Shown in pieces: positions 33,812 through 42,181 of a stretch of DNA of 64,000 nucleotides. The stretch covers positions 1 through 64,000 of the forward strand of contig JANOAI010000229.1 of the NCBI GenBank assembly GCA_031411055.1. The letters run 5' to 3'. The notes beneath the pieces were generated by a model. That model had not been told where the DNA came from, ran no database searches, and saw only the letters and a program-made list of their open reading frames with translations. How positions within the stretch are numbered: the stretch's first letter is position 1; every line of letters starts with the position of its first letter. The stretch is from JAIYDQ01 sp031411055. Lineage in GTDB: Bacteria > Planctomycetota > Planctomycetia > Pirellulales > Pirellulaceae. A program made the translations under genes and the position numbers.

Positions 33812-36160
33812 TTATATCAGACCCAATCGTTTGCGTAGAAGCCATTCGATGGCCAAAAGTATCACGACGGGAACGAACCAATAATAGCTTTGCCAAAGAA
33901 GAGTCTCGGTTTCGATGATTTTGCCTTGGCTAAAGGGCTGAAGTAAGTCGATCAGATCGGGAAGTTCGCTTTCGCTTAAATACTTTCCTCCCGTCGATTC
34001 CGCCAATCGCTTCAAGGAAACGACGTCCGCCGATTTTTCGTTCAGCTCGACCGAGGGCTTTGCCGACACATTGAATTCAGTCTCGATATCAAGCATTTCT
34101 CGCGGGACGCCATTCGCGAAAACTTTTACTCGATAGTTTCCGGCGGGGAGATTGGTGGCGGTTCCATTGTAGATTCCTGGGAGTTCTTGATTCGGCGTGA
34201 GGTTGATCACGATCGGCGGTAGGCCATCGCGTGAGATAATCGCTTGCACATCTGCGTCTCTGAGCGGGGTGGTCCCATTCTTTCGAAGCCGTGATCGAAT
34301 TTCGATCGGCTCACCCTCCTGATAATTCATGCGGCCAGCATCCAAACTCACAAACTCACTTTCTGCCAGATAGGGCGTTCGCATAACCCAACGCGCCATT
34401 TGATTCCAAAATCGTTGATGAACTTTATCTGCAACTTTATATCGCCAACGCCATGTTTCGTCGCTCGCTGAATAGAGGACTCGTCCGGCTCCGTTGAGTC
34501 GTGTTGCCAAGAATGGATTGAGAGCTTCCTCGGTGGACGTATCATTTTGGTTTTTCAACATTGCCAAAACCTCAGTCCCAAACGTGGAACGTGTTGGTGC
34601 GTACCATTGAAGACGCGGCAAAGCTTTCCAACTCTCCACCGCATCGTCTAACTCACTCTCACGTATGTCCAAGGCAGCCAAACTTCGTCCGATGGATGTA
34701 AGGTCGACGAAAGCTAAAGATGTTGGTTTGGCAGACTCCTCAACCGCACTCTTCGATTTCGCTCGATCGACTGCTAACCGTTCAACCGGCAGAAGTTGAC
34801 CAACAATTGTCCGATCCGCCTTTGCCCATTCATCGCGTTGACCATCTACGATAACCAAACCGCCACCCGATTCTGCTACAAAGTCAACCAACCACTGTTG
34901 CTGTTCATTGGAGAGCAAGTCGAGCGGAAAATCGCCAAGAATGACGAGGTCGAATTTCATCAATTCATCGCGATCAATTGGAAACTGCGGCTGATTCTCA
35001 CCGATCGGAAATCTCGGTCCCGTCGCAAGGATGTCGTCGGATTCTGCGATAACTGGGACGATCTCCCAAAATGGATCTCGTTCGAAGACGTTTTTCAAAT
35101 AGCGTGCCTCCCACCGACTTCGACCATCCACCATGAGAATCCGTGATCGATGCAATGCTCCCCACAATCGAATATCGTAGGGCCTCATCTCGACAATCGA
35201 GTCGACAACCTCTCCCGAAATTTGAAATCGAATGGTAAGTGGCACAGCGGAATTTTTTGAGCGTTCTGAACTTTCGTCGCTTGTACCGCTTGTCAGTTTC
35301 TGAATAAGCGGTTCAATCGGGAAGTTAAACGCGATCGCACGCTGTCCACTTCCTTCCGTGGTAAGACTTTGCTCCCAGACAAGCTCCTCTCCATGAAAAG
35401 CTTGGAGTTGAAAGTTTTTGCCAGCCGGGGTCGAATCGTTGAAAACGACTTTTCCCGCCAGTCGATCTCGACGAAACAAGCGATCGGGATGCTCGACCGA
35501 CTGGATCGAAAGCTCGGGTGGTGAAACGCTCGGGCCAAAGCCAACAGTGAAAATCGTTTGCCCGGTCGTTTTCTCGTTTGCCGCTTCGATAAAAGTTTGC
35601 CCATGGTTGACTTGACCATCCGTGAGCAATACCAACACCGTCGAATCATCCCGATCGACGAATTCACCAAGTTCTGTCTGAGAATGAAAAGTCTTGACTA
35701 ACCAGTCGGACGACGACGCAGGGAGTTCCGCGTGTTTTTCCAGAGTTGCGGACCACAATTCGACGGCCTGGGCTGAACTTGCACGCACGACGCGCATTTC
35801 ATGATCCTCGGCGAGTTTGGTCAGCAGCTCGGAATCCGAGTTAAGTAAATGATTGATGGCGCGTTGGTACCGATTCGATGCTTGCCCGTCCTTGAGAGTC
35901 ATGCTCTCAGAATCATCGATGACGATCGTTAGCTTTCCAGGCGTTCCTTCGCGTTTCCGATGCTGTAAGGCGGGTTCGGTTAGCATGAATACGACCAGCG
36001 CCACGGCAATCGCTCGCAGCCAGGGAAGTAACCTCGCCGACCGACGCTCAGATTGCGAAACCTCTCGTCGGTAGAGATAAAAGCATAGCGTACCCGCGAC
36101 GATCGCCAGGATGATGGCAAGCCATAGTGAAAGCTGGCCAAGTAGTTGAAACCTCGTCAC
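33812..36160 (-). CDS. large membrane protein with VWA-like and amidotransferase-like domains
   Basis: About 782 residues from a GTG at 36160 that shares GTGA with the previous stop. It has membrane helices near residues 7-28 and 45-65, then a VWA-like segment with DDSESM (MIDAS-type) near 85, a long beta region, and a class I glutamine-amidotransferase-like part with DLVILGDFPLDLL and GGGLVIVDGQRD. The C-terminal end has another hydrophobic helix. This is typical of the third gene of MoxR-linked operons in planctomycetes. It likely binds partner proteins at the inner membrane; no catalytic triad is clear. Confidence 0.75.
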   Translation of the reverse strand: MTRFQLLGQLSLWLAIILAIVAGTLCFYLYRREVSQSERRSARLLPWLRAIAVALVVFMLTEPALQHRKREGTPGKLTIVIDDSESMTLKDGQASNRYQRAINHLLNSDSELLTKLAEDHEMRVVRASSAQAVELWSATLEKHAELPASSSDWLVKTFHSQTELGEFVDRDDSTVLVLLTDGQVNHGQTFIEAANEKTTGQTIFTVGFGPSVSPPELSIQSVEHPDRLFRRDRLAGKVVFNDSTPAGKNFQLQAFHGEELVWEQSLTTEGSGQRAIAFNFPIEPLIQKLTSGTSDESSERSKNSAVPLTIRFQISGEVVDSIVEMRPYDIRLWGALHRSRILMVDGRSRWEARYLKNVFERDPFWEIVPVIAESDDILATGPRFPIGENQPQFPIDRDELMKFDLVILGDFPLDLLSNEQQQWLVDFVAESGGGLVIVDGQRDEWAKADRTIVGQLLPVERLAVDRAKSKSAVEESAKPTSLAFVDLTSIGRSLAALDIRESELDDAVESWKALPRLQWYAPTRSTFGTEVLAMLKNQNDTSTEEALNPFLATRLNGAGRVLYSASDETWRWRYKVADKVHQRFWNQMARWVMRTPYLAESEFVSLDAGRMNYQEGEPIEIRSRLRKNGTTPLRDADVQAIISRDGLPPIVINLTPNQELPGIYNGTATNLPAGNYRVKVFANGVPREMLDIETEFNVSAKPSVELNEKSADVVSLKRLAESTGGKYLSESELPDLIDLLQPFSQGKIIETETLLWQSYYWFVPVVILLAIEWLLRKRLGLI

Positions 36161-38454
36161 GTTTTTGCTCCCACAAACTGTCGCTGTAGTAGCAGTTCGG
36201 CGAACAACAAGATAAGTAGAGAGCCTAACACCCACCGCCAGATCTCACGACCTATGGAGTCACCAAGTTTTTCGTACTCTTGGACGCTGCCCACGAGCTT
36301 GGCATTGAATTGGTCGGCCAAAGCTTGAAGTTCGGGCTGTGATTCGAGCGTAAGATTCGATTCGGCCAAGGGTGATTGCGCAGAAACATAGATTGGCGAT
36401 TCGATCGCATTATCAATCGCATAAAAGCCGGGGTGACTCGCTACAATGGCTCGTTCGATGGAGCCGGATTCGATTGAGCCTGAGGCGCTAGCCGATCCTG
36501 TTTTAAATAAATCGGCTAGCGCCTCAGGCTCATTAATCGCTGATGAATCCACCAGAGGGAGGCCGCTTCTAAATCGCGATCCTTCCGTTTTGTTCTGACT
36601 CGGGTTGGCCTCCTGAGCTTTTCCATCCACCAACCAGTCGATCAGAGATTGGGGCGGAAGATTGAGTGTTTGGCCCGTCTCCACATTCGACGCCCACCGA
36701 TCAGCCGGTGTTTGGCTAATCAGTAGCTGCTGAATCATTGGTAAATAGACTGGACGCATTGGCCAATTGGTCCAGCGATCATCGCAAGTCGTGGTGCATA
36801 AAAGTATTGCACCGGAACCGAGTTTCTGTTCAATCAAAAATGGATCACCGTTGTTGAGGCTTAGCAATCGATTGATCGACTTTGTCGAGGCAGCTATCGA
36901 ACTGGAATACCATTGCGTTACTTCGAGCGAATCCAAACCACTCAATCGCGAGTCGTTCAAAAAACGAAAAGCGGGATGCTGGTTGATTTCTCGCCGTAGT
37001 TTCTGACCGGCACCCTTGGTCGAACTGATCGTCGGTTTATCATTGAGTTTGAAATCGGAATCGGTAAATAGATGGTCGTTGTACCATTCGGGTAAAAACC
37101 TCTCCCCAGCAAAGGCGAACAAGATTCCACCCTCCTGGATGCGAGCCATCATCAACCTCGTCGTCGCCTCAGGAAGTTTCGGTACGTCGCACAGAATAAT
37201 GATTCGGGCTTTTAGGATGGACTCGGGCGTGAGCTTGTCTGGGCTGATTCGAATTACGTCAAACAGATCTTCCTTGAGGTTTGCATCGCCGGTGAACGGA
37301 GCTAGCGCGATCTGCAAGAAATCGGAACTCGCTCGATCGTCACTGTTGTCAAGTGTTGGATCAACGATCAAGACGGGAATCGCACCCATCGTCAAAACCG
37401 ACCAGCTCGTCTCATTGTCCGTCGTCAAATCGTCGGCGACTTCTATTCGAGCCACGATTCGTCGTGCGCCCGATTCCGGAAAGGTAAGGTTGAAAACGGC
37501 CTGGCTTTCCGCCTGAGCGGGGATGGCCAAGGTTTTTGAAATCATCGGCACGTCATCCACTACCAAAACGAGCTTTATCGCTTCAGCGTCTTTCGAGCTG
37601 AAGTTTTTAACGACGGCACGAACTTCCCATGGTTGATTCACGCCCGCTACGGACCGTGTTTGTGGATCGATATGGACGGCAAAATTATTTACCGGCGCCG
37701 CCCGATTCTTGGACTCCACCGCTTGCAAGAAAATGATCGTCGGCGGCTTTTCGGATTGGTCGAGACGTTCGCGGAACGCTTTGATTCGGTTTGTATCAAG
37801 ACTTTGACAGAGCGTTTTCTGAAAGTCCGAAACAACGACGATGCGCGAGTTTGGCTCCGTTTCTGACTCCAGGTCACTGACCGCCTGATCGATTTCATCC
37901 ATCAAATTGCCGGGACCTGCGCCTTTGGGCATACGCTTCATCGATTCGGCGATGACACTTCGGTCACGCGTAAAGACACGTCCCGATGATTCTCCGGACG
38001 GATTCGATAGAGCCTGAACAGACCAACGCGTTTGTCGAGAAGTATTGCGGACTAGACTCGAAATTTGCTCGAGGGCATGATCGATTGTGGTCATCTCCTT
38101 CTTGCCAGACACAATCCGAGTAGTATCCATCGACAGGCTATTGTCGAGAATGACGGTAGTCAATTTCGGATGACCATCGCCCAGGATGGCATTGGACATG
38201 CGATTCGAAATCAACGGTCGAGCCATGCACAACGCAAGCAAAATCGGGATCGCACATCGAATAAGTAGCAGCAACAGACTCTGCCATTCGATGCGACGTG
38301 TTTGAATTCGACGGAGATCGTCAAGGAAGAACATCGCACCCCATTCAAGCGTTGTATAACGCGTGCGATGCAACAGATGAATAATCAGCGGAATGGCAAA
38401 CGCAGCTGCTCCGAAAAGAAGCGAGGCATTCAGAAACGTCGGCCAGGCAAACAC
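36157..38454 (-). CDS. BatA-like membrane protein with VWA domain
   Basis: The 765-residue protein starts with the BatA (aerotolerance regulator N-terminal) domain: FAIPLIIHLLHR near residue 20 and a second helix near 60. A VWA domain with DNSLSMD follows near 95, then a long beta region with a Rossmann-type strand (RIVVVSDFQ), and a C-terminal helix near 740. The GTG start overlaps the stop of the DUF58 gene by one base. Inside the coding region a 22-bp palindrome (36475-36532) adds a segment translated as part of the protein (EPEALADLFKTGSASASGS), an apparent repeat insertion that kept the frame. Confidence 0.78.
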   Translation of the reverse strand: MFAWPTFLNASLLFGAAAFAIPLIIHLLHRTRYTTLEWGAMFFLDDLRRIQTRRIEWQSLLLLLIRCAIPILLALCMARPLISNRMSNAILGDGHPKLTTVILDNSLSMDTTRIVSGKKEMTTIDHALEQISSLVRNTSRQTRWSVQALSNPSGESSGRVFTRDRSVIAESMKRMPKGAGPGNLMDEIDQAVSDLESETEPNSRIVVVSDFQKTLCQSLDTNRIKAFRERLDQSEKPPTIIFLQAVESKNRAAPVNNFAVHIDPQTRSVAGVNQPWEVRAVVKNFSSKDAEAIKLVLVVDDVPMISKTLAIPAQAESQAVFNLTFPESGARRIVARIEVADDLTTDNETSWSVLTMGAIPVLIVDPTLDNSDDRASSDFLQIALAPFTGDANLKEDLFDVIRISPDKLTPESILKARIIILCDVPKLPEATTRLMMARIQEGGILFAFAGERFLPEWYNDHLFTDSDFKLNDKPTISSTKGAGQKLRREINQHPAFRFLNDSRLSGLDSLEVTQWYSSSIAASTKSINRLLSLNNGDPFLIEQKLGSGAILLCTTTCDDRWTNWPMRPVYLPMIQQLLISQTPADRWASNVETGQTLNLPPQSLIDWLVDGKAQEANPSQNKTEGSRFRSGLPLVDSSAINEPEALADLFKTGSASASGSIESGSIERAIVASHPGFYAIDNAIESPIYVSAQSPLAESNLTLESQPELQALADQFNAKLVGSVQEYEKLGDSIGREIWRWVLGSLLILLFAELLLQRQFVGAKT
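36475..36532. repeat. perfect 22-bp inverted repeat inside the BatA-like gene
   Basis: TGAGCCTGAGGCGCTAGCCG plus two bases (36475-36496) is exactly inverted at 36511-36532, with a 14-base loop between (CCTGTTTTAAATAA). The core GCCTGAGGCGCTAGCC has the look of a planctomycete REP-like sequence. It is in frame, so the host protein carries a corresponding inserted stretch. Just after it the coding sequence has a further 15-base near-duplication (GSIESGSIE). Confidence 0.85.
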
Positions 38455-39356
38455 TATCGGTCTCCTCGAGAAGCGAGATAAGCCGACAAAATTTCAGCGT
38501 GAGGCTGATCCGTTATACAAGGGACCAAGTCGATTCGGTTTTTAGCTGCCAATCGTTCCCAATCCGCTCGAAATTTCTGCACCCGTTCGAGATAGGCTTT
38601 GCGAATTGACGCAGGATCGACAATCTTGCGTTGGCCAGGTCGCTCAAGATCGATCAGCTCCATTCTTCGTCGAAAGGGAAACTCGAGTTCATCGCGATTC
38701 CAAATCTGAAAGACCACGACTTCGCTTCGATCAACTCGGAAGTAGCTCAAGGCTTTAGCCAGTGGTTCAACTTGATCAAAGCAATCGGAAATCAGAATGA
38801 CCATTCCTCGACTTCGAATGCGAGGAGCGACCGTATCGAGAACTTGGCTTAAATTCGTATCCGTTCCGCAGCTTGATGACGACAACGCATGCATCAGCAA
38901 TTGCAAATGTCCCGGATTCGATCGAGGTGGAGTAAACGAACGGAGCTCGGAATCCACTAAGCCTAAGCCAACGGCATCTCGTTGCGAGATCAAGAGGTAC
39001 GCAAGTGAAGCAGCGAGCTTGATCGCGTATTCGTGTTTTGAAATGGCAGCCTTATCGGTCCCTCGATATGCCATGGAACCGCTTTGATCGACAAGCATCG
39101 TACAACGGAGATTGGTTTCCTCTTCGAATTGACGAATGAAGAGTCGATCCGTCTTTCCGTAAAGTTTCCAATCAATGCTTCGGGTCTCATCGCCTTGAAC
39201 GTAAGGACGATGTTCCTTAAATTCCGCGCTAAAACCTTTATGCGGCGAACGATGAAGACCGACCGTGATACCGTCGACAACGTTGCGGGCGAATAGCTGC
39301 AGATGCGAGACCCGATCACGCTCGTCGGCATCCAAAATCGGCTTGACAGACATCAC
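38454..39356 (-). CDS. DUF58 / VWA-like protein
   Basis: A 300-residue protein matching DUF58: GLHRSPHKGFSAEFKEHRPY near residue 35, GDETRSIDWKLYGKTDRLFIRQFEEE near 55 (motifs PY..GD..R.IDW), and a VWA fold with VDQSGSM near 90. DUF58 proteins work with MoxR ATPases, probably as adaptors in assembly of metal- or envelope-linked complexes. Two starts are possible: GTG 39356, overlapping the moxR stop as GTGA, or ATG 39353, overlapping it as TGATG. Order moxR then DUF58 is standard. Confidence 0.9.
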   Translation of the reverse strand: MMSVKPILDADERDRVSHLQLFARNVVDGITVGLHRSPHKGFSAEFKEHRPYVQGDETRSIDWKLYGKTDRLFIRQFEEETNLRCTMLVDQSGSMAYRGTDKAAISKHEYAIKLAASLAYLLISQRDAVGLGLVDSELRSFTPPRSNPGHLQLLMHALSSSSCGTDTNLSQVLDTVAPRIRSRGMVILISDCFDQVEPLAKALSYFRVDRSEVVVFQIWNRDELEFPFRRRMELIDLERPGQRKIVDPASIRKAYLERVQKFRADWERLAAKNRIDLVPCITDQPHAEILSAYLASRGDR

Positions 39357-40375
39357 AGAAGCTTATCGTTAGACTTAGGCATTTCATCGAGCGCACGACG
39401 GACGAGATCATCGCTCGTTAAGCCTTCGGCTTGGGCGGCGAAACTGGGAACCAAACGATGGCGTAAAACTGGCAAGGCGAGGCTTCGCACATCTTCGAGA
39501 GAGACAAAATGTCGGCCATGCAAGAGAGCTCGAGCTTTTGCCGCTAAGACTAACTGCTGACAAGCTCGAGGTCCCGGTCCCCAATCAATCTTGTCGGCAA
39601 CCCATTTTAATTTCGAACTTTCTTCGGGACGAAGCGAACGAACCAAGTTAAGAATGAGATTCTTGGCGCCATCCGGCAGTGGCACTAGGCGAACCGTTTT
39701 CTGAAACTCGATAATTTCTTCACCGCCGATGACCGATTCAATTTTGGCAGAGTAGCTACTGGTTGTCCGATCGATGATTTCGGCTTCTTGTTCGAGGGTT
39801 GGATAATTCACTACGACTTGAAAGAGAAAACGATCGCGTTGGGCTTCGGGTAGCGGGTACGTTCCTTCTTGTTCAATCGGGTTCTGCGTCGCAAGAACGA
39901 AGAATGGCTCGGCAAGTTTATAGGTTTTTCCACCCACCGTGACTTCGTGCTCTTGCATGGCTTCGAGCAATGCCGCTTGCGTCTTGGGTGGGGTGCGATT
40001 GATTTCGTCCGCCAGGAGGATTTGGGTAAAGACCGGGCCTTTTTGAAAAACGAGCTGTCGATGGCCCGTTTGAGGATTCTCTTGAATGATATCGGTCCCG
40101 GTGATGTCGGCAGGCATCAAGTCGGGAGTAAATTGGATGCGATGAAAGGTCAGTTCCATCGATTCGGCGAGTGACTTGACCATCAACGTCTTGGCGAGCC
40201 CCGGCACCCCTTGTAGCAAGCAGTGGCCGCGAGAAAGGACCGCAATTAACAATTGTTCGATCGTGTCATCTTGGCCAACGACAATTTTTCCGATCTGCTC
40301 GCGAATTTTTTTGCAGGCGGACCGTAGTCGTTCAGCCCTAGCAAGATCTTGTTGGTCCGGGGGCGCAACAGGCAT
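39353..40375 (-). CDS. MoxR-family AAA+ ATPase
   Basis: A 340-residue chaperone-like ATPase. Walker A region GVPGLAKTLM near 56-65 (with Ala where many AAA+ have Gly), Walker B ILLADEINRTPPKTQAALLEAMQE, sensor 1 FFVLATQNPIEQEGTYPLPEAQRDRF, and a C-terminal lid. MoxR proteins help mature or assemble other protein complexes with VWA proteins. It is the first gene of a leftward operon with DUF58, BatA-like and VWA/amidotransferase-like genes. Confidence 0.93.
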   Translation of the reverse strand: MPVAPPDQQDLARAERLRSACKKIREQIGKIVVGQDDTIEQLLIAVLSRGHCLLQGVPGLAKTLMVKSLAESMELTFHRIQFTPDLMPADITGTDIIQENPQTGHRQLVFQKGPVFTQILLADEINRTPPKTQAALLEAMQEHEVTVGGKTYKLAEPFFVLATQNPIEQEGTYPLPEAQRDRFLFQVVVNYPTLEQEAEIIDRTTSSYSAKIESVIGGEEIIEFQKTVRLVPLPDGAKNLILNLVRSLRPEESSKLKWVADKIDWGPGPRACQQLVLAAKARALLHGRHFVSLEDVRSLALPVLRHRLVPSFAAQAEGLTSDDLVRRALDEMPKSNDKLL

Positions 40376-40699
40376 TCAAATCACTCCGAGCAGTCGAGGC
40401 GGGGTCAACCGAAAAGGAAAAAGGGGGGCGGAAGCAAAAAAGGCCTACGGCCACTTTGCTCCTTTAATTTTAACCAATAAATCCCTCGTCCCAGTCCTTA
40501 GATGAGAAGAATACATAAGTTTGATCGTGTACTGGTCTGCCGCCACCTCCGCCGTCGCGACAATCATACTGGCGGAGCGTCGAGGGGCACGAGAACACAC
40601 TTTGAGGCTCGGTTGTCAAATCTTCGCGGGTAAGCCATAATCCGCTGTCTTTCCTTTGGAACACGGCCTCTGGAGTACCGGCATCGTCCGGTCCGGTCT
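40376..40699. other. intergenic region between moxR and guaB
   Basis: Divergent promoters must lie here. A low-confidence remnant of a prepilin-like gene is noted separately at 40470-40664. Nothing else is recognised. Confidence 0.4.
40470..40664 (-). pseudogene. possible remnant of a prepilin-like protein
   Basis: A 64-codon frame reads SGLWLTREDLTTEPQSVFSC then PSTLRQYDC, which resembles the middle of planctomycete prepilin-type proteins (a LWL-R-x-x-x-x-FxCPS segment). It has no hydrophobic N-terminus and no H-x9-DG end, so if related it is a fragment. The match is by pattern only. Confidence 0.2.
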
Positions 40700-42181
40700 A
40701 TGGAAGACAAACTTGCTTATTCAGGCATCACCTTTGACGATGTCCTTCTTGAACCGCGATTTAGCGAGTTTCTGCCCAGCCAAGCTGACGTTTCGACGCA
40801 GCTCACGAAGCGTATCCGGCTTCAAATCCCGTTGCTTTCCTCACCGATGGATACGGTCACGGAAGCCGAAATGGCGATCGCCCTTTCCAAAGTGGGTGGA
40901 CTAGGCGTTATCCACAAGAATATGCCGGTCGACGCTCAAGCGGAGGAAGTGACCAAGGTAAAACGTTCCGCCAATGGCATCATTCTGGATCCGGTCACCC
41001 TTTCGCCACATGACAAAGTCGAACGGGCTCGCGAGATCATGAGCCAGCAAAACGTGTCGGGCGTCCCGATTGTGGAAAAGGGGGGAAAGTTAGTTGGCAT
41101 TCTGACTCGCCGCGACCTTCGATTTCTCGAATCGTCCGATCTTGAGATATTTTCGGTCATGACCAAGGAAAATCTGGTCACTGCCCAGGGGAATGTAACG
41201 CTTGCGGAAGCTGAGCGGATTTTAACGGATAAAAAGGTGGAGAAACTTTTACTGGTTGACGATGGATACAAACTGACGGGACTCATTACGATCAAAGACA
41301 TCGACATGATGAAGCGATACCCAACGGCATGCAAAGATGCCTTGGGAAGACTTCGAGTTGGTGCGGCGATCGGCGTGCATGATCTGGAACGAGCCGAACA
41401 GCTTATCAAGCGAGGAGTCGACGTTTTAATCGTCGACAGTGCGCATGGTCATTCGGCCAACGTGATCGAGACGGTGCGTCAAGTCAAACGTCAGTGGGAC
41501 ATCGACGTGATCGCTGGAAATGTGGCTACTTTTGAAGGTGGCCGCGATTTGGCGAAAGCCGGTGCGGATGCCGTGAAAGTCGGTATTGGACCAGGTTCGA
41601 TATGCACAACGCGTGTCATATCGGGAGTCGGGGTCCCTCAGATTACCGCGATATACCAGACGACTAAAGCTTGCCAAGAGGCAGGGATACCGACCATCGC
41701 CGATGGCGGCATTCGCTACAGTGGTGACATTACCAAAGCGATTGCAGCCGGAGCAAACTGCGTGATGATCGGTGGCCTGTTTGCTGGCTTAGCCGAAAGC
41801 CCCGGACGAACGATTCTGTATCAAGGCCGAACCTTCAAGGCCTACCGCGGAATGGGATCGCTCGGAGCAATGGTCAAAGGCAGCAGCGAACGCTATCGAC
41901 AATCGGCTCAAGACCCACTTTCCAAGTTGGTCCCTGAAGGAGTCGAAGGTCGAGTCCCGTTCAAAGGGTCATTAGCCGACTATGTTTACCAACTAGTCGG
42001 TGGCCTGCGAGCTGGCATGGGATATTGTGGTACTCGGACGATCGAAGAACTTCGTAAGGACGTGAAGTTCATCAAAATCTCCCCCGCCACCGTGCGAGAG
42101 AATCATCCACATGACATCGCGATCACTCAAGAGTCTCCGAACTACAGCCCGGAACACAACGCCGGTAACGACGCGGGTTAA
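40700..42181 (+). CDS. guaB: inosine-5'-monophosphate dehydrogenase
   Basis: IMPDH converts IMP to XMP, the rate-limiting step to GTP. The 493-residue protein has the standard layout: barrel start GITFDDVLLEP, then two CBS domains (about residues 95-205) that bind regulatory nucleotides, then the rest of the barrel. The catalytic cysteine is in GPGSICTTRV near 304; GGIRYSGD, GGLFAG and KAYRGMGS bind phosphate; the flap arginine-tyrosine region follows near 405. Length is normal. The gene ends just before a palindromic element. Confidence 0.97.
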   Translation: MEDKLAYSGITFDDVLLEPRFSEFLPSQADVSTQLTKRIRLQIPLLSSPMDTVTEAEMAIALSKVGGLGVIHKNMPVDAQAEEVTKVKRSANGIILDPVTLSPHDKVERAREIMSQQNVSGVPIVEKGGKLVGILTRRDLRFLESSDLEIFSVMTKENLVTAQGNVTLAEAERILTDKKVEKLLLVDDGYKLTGLITIKDIDMMKRYPTACKDALGRLRVGAAIGVHDLERAEQLIKRGVDVLIVDSAHGHSANVIETVRQVKRQWDIDVIAGNVATFEGGRDLAKAGADAVKVGIGPGSICTTRVISGVGVPQITAIYQTTKACQEAGIPTIADGGIRYSGDITKAIAAGANCVMIGGLFAGLAESPGRTILYQGRTFKAYRGMGSLGAMVKGSSERYRQSAQDPLSKLVPEGVEGRVPFKGSLADYVYQLVGGLRAGMGYCGTRTIEELRKDVKFIKISPATVRENHPHDIAITQESPNYSPEHNAGNDAG

